Notes under the pieces: generated by a model
Seen by the model: the letters and a program-made list of their open reading frames with translations, nothing else
The model's database searches: none
What the model was told of the DNA's origin: nothing
Assembly (NCBI GenBank): GCA_004352715.1
Contig: SCFE01000047.1
Span: 1,134,606-1,198,605 of the forward strand
Source: Hofstenia miamia
Taxonomy: Eukaryota; Xenacoelomorpha; Acoela
DNA length: 64,000 bases
Reading direction: 5' to 3'
Shown here: one piece after another, positions 22,430 through 32,270 of the stretch
Layout: each line of letters begins with the position of its first letter
How positions within the stretch are numbered: the first letter of the stretch is position 1
Translations under genes and position numbers: made by a program

Positions 22430-23204
22430 AAGAGTCAGAGCAAATTTATTGCGCATTATATGTATAAAATATCTACAAACTAACACATGACAAAAGAAAT
22501 TAAACATGAACAAATTACTACAAATTAATATGTACAATATATAATAATATAGTCAATGTTTGAGTGGATGTTTGTGTAGGTGCTCAATGTTGAATGTATG
22601 TTTCAAATGCATGAAGTGTATTACCGTCCCCTAATGTATACTGTTTTATTAGAAGAATATATTTAGAGAGTTATAATCACTACATATTTCAGATATTTCG
22701 TATATTTTATAATTTAAATATTCGACTAGGTAATTTTTATTTGGATTATAAGTTATGTTTATTAAATCTTTTTGGAACCAGTTTTCTATTGATTTTATTT
22801 CTATCCAAAGCGATTCAAATATTTCGTGATTAAGCTCATATTCAGATTTACGGGCTGGCTTTAAAAATTTTGGCACAATTATCATAAGTCCACCACCTCT
22901 ACCTATTCGATTTTTAGTAAAAACCTCAAAATATTGTCGATCTGGGTTAAACAAGTTAGGGTCGATATCAGGCTTAAGCCAAGTTTCTGTAATTATGAAT
23001 ATTGCATTTTTTCCAATTTTTGTAATTAATTTTAAGAAATCGTTTCTGTTTGCATTAAGACTTCTAGCGTTAATATATATATATTTGAAGTTATCAGAAT
23101 AGTTTTTTAATTTGGGTTCAATTTCTGTTTCACTTAGCATAGGACCTGGATTTGTTTCTATGTCACCAGAAAGGATTAATTTTAAAAGAAAAAAATACCT
23201 AGAA

Positions 23205-23205
<1 letters not shown>
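22430..23205 (-). mobile_element. Internally deleted CR1/Jockey-group LINE (copy C)
   Basis: Minus strand: an intact 2A-like motif and endonuclease start (23197-22655) are joined directly, near 22650, to the 3' untranslated region. That region (22640-22430) is nearly identical to 25085-24872 of copy D. The whole reverse transcriptase is deleted. The 3' end shows AATAAA followed by 'tttgctctgactcttatt' and an AAT-type tail. The frame through the 2A site and endonuclease is open, so this is among the youngest pieces of the family in the window. Confidence 0.8.
22649..23197 (-). pseudogene. LINE open frame: 2A-like peptide followed by partial AP-type endonuclease
   Basis: The frame is open from the flanking microsatellite. 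It reads a leucine-rich lead-in, then ILSGDIETNPGP (23184-23142), then the endonuclease with IYINARSLNANRNDF and FIITETWL, and a GRGGGLMIIVPKF block. The N of NARSL and the E of TETWL are the expected metal-site residues. It stops at 22649 where the 3' untranslated region has been joined on, so Asp, Asn and His residues of the second half are lost. In intact elements the 2A-like sequence would make ribosomes skip a peptide bond between Gly and Pro, separating the first protein from the endonuclease-reverse transcriptase. Confidence 0.75.
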
Positions 23206-23256
<51 letters not shown>

Positions 23257-23257
23257 T
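23205..23257. repeat. (ATT)n microsatellite
   Basis: ATT trinucleotides lie between LINE copy C and the R2-like 3' end. They are probably the 3' tail of the R2-like element on the minus strand. The poly-Tyr frame crossing it is an artefact. Confidence 0.9.
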
Positions 23258-23261
23258 TATT

Positions 23262-23644
23262 TCTTCTTACAGCTTCATGCTGATATCCCTCTCAGTTCTG
23301 GGAACTCACCAGTTCCCAGGGAATGTGAGAGCTTTCCCCAGGACTCTAGCTGTTCCTAACAATGCTGCCTCCTATGCTACTGCTCCCCCACTTTAGTACT
23401 CACAACTCCTCCAAGTATCTCTTATGCTTCTTACTTGCTGCTCCTAGTGCTTCTACTACTACCGGGACTACTTCAACCTTCTTTAACTTCCACAGCCTTT
23501 TTATTTCCTCTGCCAACTCTTTGGTACTTGTCTATCTTCTCTTTCTCCTTGCTTTCTACATTTCTGTCCTTTGGTACTTCTATGTCTATCACTGTTCCCA
23601 ATCTTTTCTCTTTGTCTACAACTACTATGTTTGGCCTCCGCACT
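23262..23644 (-). mobile_element. R2-like LINE 3' end with restriction-like endonuclease (left copy)
   Basis: Minus strand from the gap: RRPNIVVVDKEKRLGTVIDI, EVPKDRNVESKEKEKIDKYQ, then a frameshifted tail matching the right copy. This is the C-terminal restriction-like endonuclease of R2-like LINEs, whose active site includes a PD..D motif. Here the first Asp is Asn (PN), so the nuclease would be inactive. The 3' untranslated end carries a 9-bp stem (23298-23306 with 23311-23319, loop CACC). The element points outward from the gap, opposite to the right copy. Confidence 0.75.
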
Positions 23645-24644
23645 NNNNNNNNNNNNNNNNNNNNNNNNNNNNNNNNNNNNNNNNNNNNNNNNNNNNNNNN
23701 NNNNNNNNNNNNNNNNNNNNNNNNNNNNNNNNNNNNNNNNNNNNNNNNNNNNNNNNNNNNNNNNNNNNNNNNNNNNNNNNNNNNNNNNNNNNNNNNNNNN
23801 NNNNNNNNNNNNNNNNNNNNNNNNNNNNNNNNNNNNNNNNNNNNNNNNNNNNNNNNNNNNNNNNNNNNNNNNNNNNNNNNNNNNNNNNNNNNNNNNNNNN
23901 NNNNNNNNNNNNNNNNNNNNNNNNNNNNNNNNNNNNNNNNNNNNNNNNNNNNNNNNNNNNNNNNNNNNNNNNNNNNNNNNNNNNNNNNNNNNNNNNNNNN
24001 NNNNNNNNNNNNNNNNNNNNNNNNNNNNNNNNNNNNNNNNNNNNNNNNNNNNNNNNNNNNNNNNNNNNNNNNNNNNNNNNNNNNNNNNNNNNNNNNNNNN
24101 NNNNNNNNNNNNNNNNNNNNNNNNNNNNNNNNNNNNNNNNNNNNNNNNNNNNNNNNNNNNNNNNNNNNNNNNNNNNNNNNNNNNNNNNNNNNNNNNNNNN
24201 NNNNNNNNNNNNNNNNNNNNNNNNNNNNNNNNNNNNNNNNNNNNNNNNNNNNNNNNNNNNNNNNNNNNNNNNNNNNNNNNNNNNNNNNNNNNNNNNNNNN
24301 NNNNNNNNNNNNNNNNNNNNNNNNNNNNNNNNNNNNNNNNNNNNNNNNNNNNNNNNNNNNNNNNNNNNNNNNNNNNNNNNNNNNNNNNNNNNNNNNNNNN
24401 NNNNNNNNNNNNNNNNNNNNNNNNNNNNNNNNNNNNNNNNNNNNNNNNNNNNNNNNNNNNNNNNNNNNNNNNNNNNNNNNNNNNNNNNNNNNNNNNNNNN
24501 NNNNNNNNNNNNNNNNNNNNNNNNNNNNNNNNNNNNNNNNNNNNNNNNNNNNNNNNNNNNNNNNNNNNNNNNNNNNNNNNNNNNNNNNNNNNNNNNNNNN
24601 NNNNNNNNNNNNNNNNNNNNNNNNNNNNNNNNNNNNNNNNNNNN
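23645..24644. other. Assembly gap (exactly 1000 N)
   Basis: Exactly 1000 N flanked by inverted copies of one R2-like 3' end, so the true distance and even the adjacency of the flanks are uncertain. Confidence 1.
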
Positions 24645-24806
24645 ACTTGGAGGAGTTGGGAGTACCAAAGTGGGGAGGAGTGGTGGCACAGAAGGCAGCA
24701 TTGTTAGGAACAGCTAGAGTCCTGAGGAAAGCTCTCAGACTCCCTGGGAACTGGTGAGTTCCCCGAGCTGAGAGGGATACCAGCATGAAGCTGTGAGATG
24801 CAAGGA
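24645..24806 (+). mobile_element. R2-like LINE 3' end (right copy)
   Basis: Plus strand: LEELGVPKWGGVVAQKAALL and GTARVLRKALRLPGNW, then TGA (24754-24756). This is the typical C-terminal tail of R2-like elements, QKAALLGTARILRK in many relatives. The frame is open, unlike in the left copy. A stem 'ctgggaact' with 'agttcccc' overlaps the stop codon. An (AAT)n tail follows. Confidence 0.75.
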
Positions 24807-24807
24807 T

Positions 24808-24871
24808 AATAATATAATAATATAATAATAATAATATAATAATAATAATAATATAATAATAATATAATAAT
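24808..24871. repeat. (AAT)n microsatellite between two LINE 3' ends
   Basis: An interrupted AAT/TAAT tract lies between the plus-strand R2-like 3' end and the minus-strand 3' end of LINE copy D. Two LINEs therefore meet tail to tail at one trinucleotide tract. Confidence 0.85.
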
Positions 24872-26733
24872 AAGAGTCAGAGCAAATTTATTGCGCAACA
24901 TGTGTATACAAGATCTACAAACTAAGACATAACAAATATTAAACATGAACAAATAACTGCAAATTAATATGTACAGTATATAATAATATAATAATGTTTG
25001 AGTGGATGTTTGTGTAGGTGCTCAATGTTAGATGTATGTTTCGAATGCATGAAGTGTATTACCGTCCCCTAATGTATACTGTTTTATTAAAAGAAATTGT
25101 TTTAATTTTTTTCAAAACTTTTTATAGTTTTTTTCTATTCGTGTTTCATAATCTAAATTATTCCACAATTTAATTGATATGTGATGAAAGCCATTATAAT
25201 TTTTATCTAGACTAAAAAATTTTTGCGATCGCTCATTTAATTTAATATTGTCATTAAGGAAAAGGAGAGATGTTTGTAGAGATTTGAATTTAAATAAGAT
25301 AGATAGCATATGCATATGAATTTGATAGAACGGAAATAATATTTTATATTTATTACGATATACTGATGCGTTGTCAGGCTTTTGTGCAAAGTTTAGAGTT
25401 TTTATACACCAATTAAATGTCTTTGAGGTTAGTTAAAAGAAAGGAACAGCATTGAAAATGAGACAAACAGAAAGCATGTATTAGTTGTTTATGATAATTG
25501 CTACACATTACATTGGGTAAGTGATAAAGATATCTAATGCCTGCGGTCATTTTTGAATCTTATTCAGCAGAAATTTTTTCAAATGTTAATTCATTATCTA
25601 TCTCCACTCCTGAATAGCTGACTGATTTACTTTGCTTTATTGACTCATTATTTATCTTTAGTTCTATATCATTTATTAGATTTCTTTGTGCCTTCGGTGA
25701 AAAAATTATAAATTGAGTTTTTTCAATATTTAGTTTCAGTTGATTATTAGTAAAATATTTCTGTATCTGTTTGGAGGTTTTTTAGCATCAAAAGCATTTT
25801 TTGCGGTACTTATTAAGCATGTGTCGTCGGCATATTGGTAAATGTCGCTGTGTTTAACATGTTTTGTTATATCATTTACAAAAATTGCAAATAAAATAGG
25901 ACCAAGTACAGTACCTTGGGGTACCTCACGGTCAGTTGTAGCATAACTTGATTTTTTACTGTTTAATATTGCACGTTGCTGTCTATTTTTTAAGAAGTTC
26001 ATGATTAAATTAATTGAGTTAACACCAAAATTATAATTTATAAGCTTGTCTTGCAAGATATCGAAATTCATTGAATTGAATGCCTTACTTAAATCTAGTA
26101 ATGCTACACAACTGCACTTATTATGAGATATATTAGACTTAATTTGTTGCGTGATCGATAAAATTGCGTCCTGGGTGCTATGCCCAGCACGAAAACCAAA
26201 TTGCTTATTCGATAGGATGTTTTCAGATTTTAGGAATGCGTTTATTTGAATATACAACAGTTTTTCAAAGAGTTTGCTAAAAGGATGTGTAATACAAATG
26301 GGTCTATAATTTTTTGCGTTTAGGTTGTCACCTTTTTTATATATAGGAGTTATATCCGATTTTTTTAGTAAGTCTGGAAATTCACAATCAATAATACATT
26401 GATTAAATGCGACTAATAATTGTTCTCCAAAAATAGGAAAAAAACGTTTAATAATAAAAAATGGGAGATTATAAGAAGCGGTTGATTTGTTGGTATCAAG
26501 ATTTTTAGCAATGTTTTCTAATTCATTGATTGTAGCAAGTCTAATGGAACATTGTTTTGATTGTTTGAGATTATCAGAATTTTGTTTTTTCTTATAAGAT
26601 GGGAAATTGAAATTTCCAAGTTCTTTGAATGTTGAATTTAAATGATTTAGTATTTGAGGTTTGTCTGTAAAGGTAGTATTATTGATGTATAATTCATTTA
26701 TTTCGGATGAAAGACCTTTAGATTTTTATATTA

Positions 26734-26735
<2 letters not shown>
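24872..26735 (-). mobile_element. 5'-truncated CR1/Jockey-group LINE with well-preserved reverse transcriptase (copy D)
   Basis: From 26735 to 24872 on the minus strand this holds the reverse transcriptase, the C-terminal domain (LNERSQKFFSLDKNYNGFHH, SIKLWNNLDYETRIEKNYKK at 25230-25112), a 3' untranslated region and an AATAAA plus (ATT)n end. The 5' end is truncated at a (TAA)n tract. It is the best-preserved copy of the family here and identifies the other fragments. Confidence 0.9.
25736..26728 (-). pseudogene. LINE reverse transcriptase, partial, open for about 330 codons
   Basis: Continuous frame from the 5' truncation: ITPIYKKGDNLNAKNYRPIC (about 26352-26293), NKQFGFRAGHSTQDAILS, CVALLDLSKAFNSMNFDIL (catalytic Asp in ALLDLSKAF), REVPQGTVLGPILFAIFVND and IYQYADDTCLIS (YADD at 25834-25823). 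These are reverse-transcriptase blocks 2 to 5 in order with all three catalytic Asp residues. A one-base insertion in an A-run near 25793 shifts the frame and ends it at 25736; the original frame continues after it as IEKTQFIIFSP. The element was therefore inactivated quite recently. The family is CR1/Jockey-like by sequence; finer clade assignment needs a tree. Confidence 0.85.

Positions 26736-26778
<43 letters not shown>
26736..26778. repeat. (TAA)n microsatellite at 5' edge of LINE copy D
   Basis: Uninterrupted TAA repeats mark the 5' junction. Confidence 0.9.
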
Positions 26779-26780
<2 letters not shown>

Positions 26781-27754
26781 CCTTTATGATAACAATAGCA
26801 CATAAATGAAATTCATATAAATCAATAGAAATATAAATATTGAAAAAAAATTTTAAATATTCAAAATTCTGGACGTATTAAGTTCATTATTTGAATAGCA
26901 CTATGGAGATCTTTGCAACAATTTTAAATTAATCTCATAATACAAATGCTTTCCAACTGATATTTCGCAAATTGATTTTAAAATTAATTACAAAGTTGTG
27001 TATAGCCCATGGTTAACAAGCTTGACCTGATTGCAAAAAATGAGCTGCTTGTGAAAGAATGACCCTATTCTCCAGAAAAAACTTGACATTTACAGATTCG
27101 AAATGAACTTTATTTACTCCATTTTAGAGATTATAATAATTGCATCCAAATATTGTTTATTTTCCAGAAGATTTATTAAGGTACATCAAGTATTTCGTTA
27201 TTTATCCAAAATATTTGTTTAACATATGCAATAAGCTAATTAATATAAATAATTTAAGTTATTAAGGAAAAGCTAATTTTGTTAAAATGTAAACTAAGGT
27301 AGTTTAACTTAATTTATTATATTTGAAAAATTATCATTTAAAAATAATAATTACTTACCAGCTGCAGTTGCTAGCTGATATGAGTAAATTGCTAAATACG
27401 ATTAATATTAATATGGTATATTTATAATTAATTTGATTTTTAAATGTATAACAAAGCGAAAACAGAATTGTACAAAATAGAGAAAAAATACTAGAGAAAT
27501 GAGATTTTTGTGAAAATTGCAGAATGGCTTATGTTTACATGAGATCTAGAAGAAAATGAAAAATTTAGAAGAAAAGATAGATGTGTGCATATATATATAT
27601 ATATATGCTACATCAATAACATTTTGATAATGATGCAACTAATTTTTTGATGATAAATCAGAGATACAATTCTATAAAAAATAAAAAATTCGGAGGTCAA
27701 AAAAGCTAATATGCGCAAGCGAACAAAGCAATTTGTATCTTCAATTTAACCTAC
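26779..27754. other. Sequence 3' of the Tudor-SN-like exon (presumed intron)
   Basis: It begins, on the minus strand, with the donor GTAGGT at 27754-27749. No following exon with the expected DYGN-type Tudor core was found. A (TA)n tract sits at 27588-27606. Confidence 0.4.
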
Positions 27755-27959
27755 CATCGGTACGGCCAAGAGCCCTTTCAATTTTCGCTCTATACCACAG
27801 GCCATCAGAAAACCTAGCGGCGACTACATCTCCGGGACGAACAGTTTTCAGCAATTGTGGTGGGGTGCTATTGATCCAATCACGCATTTTTTCCATAAAA
27901 ATTTCAAGAGCACTTCCTTTATCATAATGCTGACAGTAAAAACGCATATCCGGACTAAT
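27755..27959 (-). CDS. Exon of Tudor-SN (SND1-like) protein
   Basis: Tudor-SN is a multifunctional RNA-binding nuclease with four or five staphylococcal-nuclease-like domains and a Tudor domain, acting in RNA silencing and RNA metabolism. This 205-bp exon encodes ISPDMRFYCQHYDKGSALEI, then a helical segment with MEKMRDWINSTPP, then the Tudor start RPGDVVAARFSDGLWYRAKI. Helix plus Tudor start lie side by side with the corresponding part of animal SND1 with almost no gaps. The exon is bounded by 'ttacttttag' upstream and GTAGGT downstream, and its frame is fully open. The aromatic FSDGLWYRA core is kept. No neighbouring exon was recognised, so it is either part of a gene with very long introns or a stranded exon. 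Other Tudor proteins are possible but fit the preceding helix less well. Confidence 0.7.
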
Positions 27960-28234
27960 CTAAAAGTAACTCAATGAGCCAACAAAAATATTATTGTGAA
28001 CGGCAATGAAAAAAATGGCACATTTCTTTTAACAATCATTAAACAAAAAATGGCTACAGATTACATTAAATGCAAATAAAAAGTTTCTAGTTCCTTATTT
28101 AATTTATAAGCAATAGATAAGAATTCAAATGTGTTTTAGTTTAGCTTCGCAATGAATATTTATCAACTTTTATACCGTATTGAACCTATTGGTATTTTAT
28201 AGCTATCTTTGAAATTTGAATGCATGACAATTTA
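27960..28234. other. Sequence 5' of the Tudor-SN-like exon (presumed intron)
   Basis: AT-rich with no further exon signature, up to the Penelope-like fragment. Confidence 0.4.
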
Positions 28235-28900
28235 TAGAANTAGAGAGGAAGAAAAATTCAATAAAAATCTTCTAGAAATGAAAAAGAATGGAGAAATAAC
28301 CAAGGAGCTTTATGAATAGTTTAGAAGCACAGGTTCCCAGCCTTGTCGATTACACCATCTTTCAAAAGCACATGAAGATCTAAATAACTCAAAAATGAGC
28401 CCAATGCTATCAACTACGAATGTAGGCCTATAGTTAACAAAATGGCTTGATAAACTAATGAAAAATGCATTACAAGAAACTAAAATACAAAAGATGCGCC
28501 TGATTTTTTCGAAATTTGCACAAGCATTTATCTCAAATACCAATAAATTTCTAGTCAGATACGATGTCAAGTCTTCATTTACGAATATACATATTACAAG
28601 AACTATTGAACATATCATAGCAATTATTCAAAAGATGAGATATCAGTAATTCATCATACATTACGAAAATTACTACACATGTGTTGCGTTGATAAACCAT
28701 TTCTATTCAAAAATAATATCTACAGACACACATTAGGCCCACAATGTCAGCATTCGCAACGGATATCATTGAATTTAATTTTAAAGAAAGAAATTTTTTT
28801 AAGCCTAGTTGTTATTTCAGATATTTTAATGAAAATCTTTTGCATTTTTTAAAGAAAAAAAGGGGAAGCGGATAACTTTTCTAAAGTATCTAAATAGTAT
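28235..28900 (+). mobile_element. Penelope-like reverse transcriptase relic
   Basis: Plus-strand pieces in order: NLLEMKKNGEITKELYE, LTKWLDKLMKNALQETKIQK, then FLVRYDVKSSFTNIHITRTI (about 28545-28605, the A block, which normally reads SFDV.SLFTNIP), and a GPQCQHSQRISLN region corresponding to the GSPLSP block. The first catalytic Asp is present. The YxDD box is not recognisable. Stops and frameshifts are frequent. The orientation is opposite to the Tudor-SN-like exon next to it. It ends at a (TA)n/(GATA)n tract. Confidence 0.7.
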
Positions 28901-28915
28901 TGTACCAGTAATTCA

Positions 28916-28918
<3 letters not shown>

Positions 28919-28947
<29 letters not shown>

Positions 28948-28984
28948 GATAGATAGATAGATAGAAATATAGATAGATAGACAG

Positions 28985-29015
<31 letters not shown>

Positions 29016-29021
29016 GATACA
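28919..29021. repeat. (TA)n and (GATA)n compound microsatellite
   Basis: A TA tract of about 26 bp continues into GATA repeats with a few substitutions. The GATA part is the 3' tail of the LINE that follows on the minus strand. Confidence 0.9.
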
Positions 29022-29024
29022 TGA

Positions 29025-29960
29025 ATGTTTTATTTGACTGTAAAAAGACTTGGCAGTAATAATTTACAAATGCGAAAATTTCAGAAATGCATTATTGAGT
29101 TTTAATGTAATCTGTTCTACATCGTGCAATTTTATTGTGTTTTAAATAGAATGCTTTCGTCGGATATGAATATTTTTTTAAATAGAATATAACGTGTGAA
29201 GGATGAGTCGAATTATGTTTTGTTTTTTCAAATTCTTTTTGTAAATTTTCATAGATAATTGTATTTATCAGTTGAAGTTATTTGCGGATTATTTTCCCTG
29301 CACGTTTTATAATGATATCCAATCTTTCAATTTTTGCAGAACAGATGACAAATGAAGCATACATCATTTTGCTAACAATTTCAGTTTTATAAAATAGTTC
29401 TAAATCCTTTTTATTGAATCCTTTCGTCTTTAAGAATGCAAAAAGTGCAAGTGATTTCTGTCCTTTTTTCATTCTTTTTGTTATTTCTAATTCTAAACTC
29501 AAGCTTTTATCTATTTATGGACCTTATAACTATGAATTTGTAACTTGCTTAAGCTCTGGTCTAATTACAAGTAGACGTGGTGGTGAAAGTACTCCCCTTG
29601 TAGCATTGACTCCATTTTTTCAGCAGCTTGTTTAGATTTATCTGCATTTTTTGTCTTCAATTTTCTTGATCACGCTATTTCTTTCATGATACGCTTTATC
29701 TTCATTTGTACAGTTTATTGTATATGGTCTATCATCAGCAAACATTGCAAGAGATCATTTATTTATTTTTAAGTCATTTATTAATATAGAGAACAGTTGT
29801 GGTCCATGTACTGTTCCTTGTGGCAGCCCCTTAGATTTCAGTAGTGGTTGTGAGAGACTTCCATCTATGTGTGTAATAAGTGATCTATTTTCTAAAAATA
29901 TTTGTACCAGAGTATGTAAATCTCTAACTCTTCATGCTCATCTAAGCAGCTTAGTTAAAT
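29025..29960 (-). mobile_element. 3' part of a second LINE family (CR1/L2-like)
   Basis: Minus strand: GLPQGTVHGPQLFSILINDL (about 29835-29778) and LAMFADDRPYTI (about 29750-29715) are the reverse-transcriptase B/C blocks with FADD. The connection region follows, with RMKKGQKSLALFAFLKTKGF, DLELFYKTEIVSKMMYASFV and RLDIIIKRAGKIIRK (29472-29278), and a tail ending in SHVIFYLKKYSYPTKAF. The last three blocks are open. The 3' end has AATAAA followed by (TATC)n. Blocks differ clearly from the copy A-D family (FADD against YADD; GLPQG against EVPQG), so this is a separate lineage. Confidence 0.8.
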
Positions 29961-31453
29961 ATGATTTGTATTGGACACTGATGTACTTTTATATCAATGC
30001 TTCCATCATTCTGTTGGGGTGATTACTACCTGGCCTAAATACCATGAGGATTTCAAAACATTTGATGATATCATAGTCGTTTTCTTTTCAAATGTTGGCC
30101 AAGATGACATCATTGACACTGGAAAATATAATAACATTTGGTAGTTTTCTGATTTTATCTTTCTTCTAAATCAGTGATCTGCTTAATGATGGGTTGGCCC
30201 ATTTTGTACACAGTATATGGTGTATTTTTGGAGTTGAGAAGTAAGCAGTTTTCTTGCTGTTTATCCATAAGTCTGCATACAGCTTTTTTCAAGTTCAGTG
30301 ATTTTGTAGTTTATCATGAATGTGGTGTTATTGTAGAGATCAAGCTGGAGATTCCATGATTGTATGTTTTGTATTGTTTTTTGAGTAAAGGTGATAATTT
30401 GAAGCAGTTTTTGGTAGCAAATTTCTTCTCTAGGTCTTTTTAAAATCCTTGTGCAGATGTTATTTGAGCTCATCCAAATGTGCCTGGGTTATTTAAGAGT
30501 TTTTTGGTTTTTTGTTCAGGGTGGAATTTAGCAAATGCAGACTCTATGGTGAAGGTGATTTAGTCATTTCCTATCATTAACATTTCTAGTTCAAGTCTTA
30601 AGTAGCTTTCTATGAAGAGCAAGGTGACATTTGAAATAATACTGAGCTGAGCAGTTTTTCCTCTTGCTGTAGTTGAATCAGAGCTTTGAGTTTTCTTTGA
30701 ATACTTTTATAAAGAAGGTAGCATGCAGATACATCTGTAGTTTCTGTAGAATTTTCAAATTTGCTGAAGCTCTGTTCTGGGCATCATGCTGATAATTACA
30801 TGTAGAGTTCAATGTTTTGCTTTAAATAATAAGGTTTCTACAGTTTTTAACATAGTACTGCCTACTGTGTTGAATGCATTTGTAAAATATTTCTGAAAAA
30901 CAGGTGATTTGAATCTTCATACAACTTGTAGAGGGTGTCAAAGATTGCACACACATGTGTCTCTTTGTGTTTTAGTGGAAAACAACCATATCTTTCTCAT
31001 GTGGAAAGTTTGTCAAAGAGGCATTTTAAATTGATTACCTTAGTTATGTATTTCTTAAGATGATCAATTTTTCTGCATTTCTCCTTTAGTGGTTAATTAA
31101 TATTGTATGTCTTTGTTAATTATTGTATACATATATTTTGATTTGTGTGAGTTGGCTATGTACATTTGCACTAGCAAAGGGTAATTGACTGAAACTGAAT
31201 TTGCATTTGATTTAAGTAAAATACATGTGGTGTGTATCTGGATCAAGGATTTTAGAAATTTGACACTGTAGTATTTATTTTATGCCTAACCATTGATCTG
31301 TGGTTATCCAATATGTAGAGATATTTCAGTTAACAAGAATGTCAATGAATATCATGTTTGTAATGCCATTTTAGGCATTTCCATTGTATATAGGCCCTGG
31401 CAGATGTTGTGAAAGTCTTTGGGGAACTGTTCTAGGTCCAATACAGTATCAAT
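29961..31453 (-). other. Coding-like degraded sequence of unknown family
   Basis: On the minus strand several stretches read as plausible protein with widely spaced stops, for example DHLKKYITKVINLKCLFDKL (about 31065) and CAIFDTLYKLYEDSNHLFF (about 30945-30890). I do not recognise the family; a further retroelement or DNA transposon body is most likely. No element boundary is visible on the left. On the right it meets an inverted-repeat element. Confidence 0.25.
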
Positions 31454-32270
31454 CCAGATAACAATTTTGGTTGTTTTTACGTTCTTTATGATTGTTTCAT
31501 ACTTTTGGTTGTTGCAGCAACCATTAACATCATAATAACAACCATTAATACTAATTTGAGCAACTAAAAATGTGATAATTTAAGACTTAAGCAGATGCTT
31601 GCAAATAGAACTCACTTCATCATTTTGATTACTAGATCATTTTTATATAAAGAACAGAATTGCAAAAAGCTTTTGTGAAATATTAAATTTGTGAAAAATT
31701 ATAATATATTTGGTAAGCGAATTTTCAAAATAATTTATTCATGAATATTTGGACACCTTCAAATTATCTGTCAGATAAAAAAGTTACATTTGAGCAGAAG
31801 AGATTCTTTACAATTTAAAAAAGTATTATTTCAAAATTATACTTAACTTTAAAAGTTTAAATTTTTGTTAAATTTGGCAGATTTTTATGCTTATTGTTAT
31901 CATTTAAAATCAAGACATTCATTCAAAATTTCAGCAAATGTTGTATTTAATGTATTTATTGTATTACTGTTCTGCCCTTTGTTGGGCTTGTGTTAGTTTA
32001 AACAGCAATGTTTGAACTGATTATCAATATAAATTTGATGTATTGCATATAAAAGTAATGCTAGAACAATCATGGGCAACATAAAATAACGTTGTTACGA
32101 CCTAAAAATAGTGCTTTTTTATTCAGAAAAAACAACCAAAAAGCAACCTAATGTGACGTTGTTGGAACAACGTTGTTTAGACCAGTCAAAAGGGTACCAT
32201 TTCAACGTTAAAACAACCATAAAAAAACAACTAAAAAACAACGTTGTTTAGACCAAAATTTGTTATCTGG
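31454..32270. mobile_element. Candidate inverted-repeat DNA element
   Basis: The left end 'ccagataacaattttggttg' (31454) is matched in reverse complement by the right end (to 32270), 'ccagataacaaattttggtc'. Inside both ends lie reiterated 'gttgttt' and 'aacgttgttt' subrepeats. There is no coding capacity. Subterminal repeats with short inverted ends are common in non-autonomous DNA transposons. No target duplication could be defined. Confidence 0.55.

Noticed and set aside
23112-23396. Frame with a long tyrosine run
   Set aside because: Translation of an (ATT)n microsatellite, antisense to LINE copy C.
23362-24786. Five long open frames across 23362-24786 on both strands
   Set aside because: They exist only because 1000 N contain no stops. 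Only the short real ends on either side were used.
28310-28618. Minus-strand frame of 102 codons
   Set aside because: Opposes the plus-strand Penelope-like reverse transcriptase relic.
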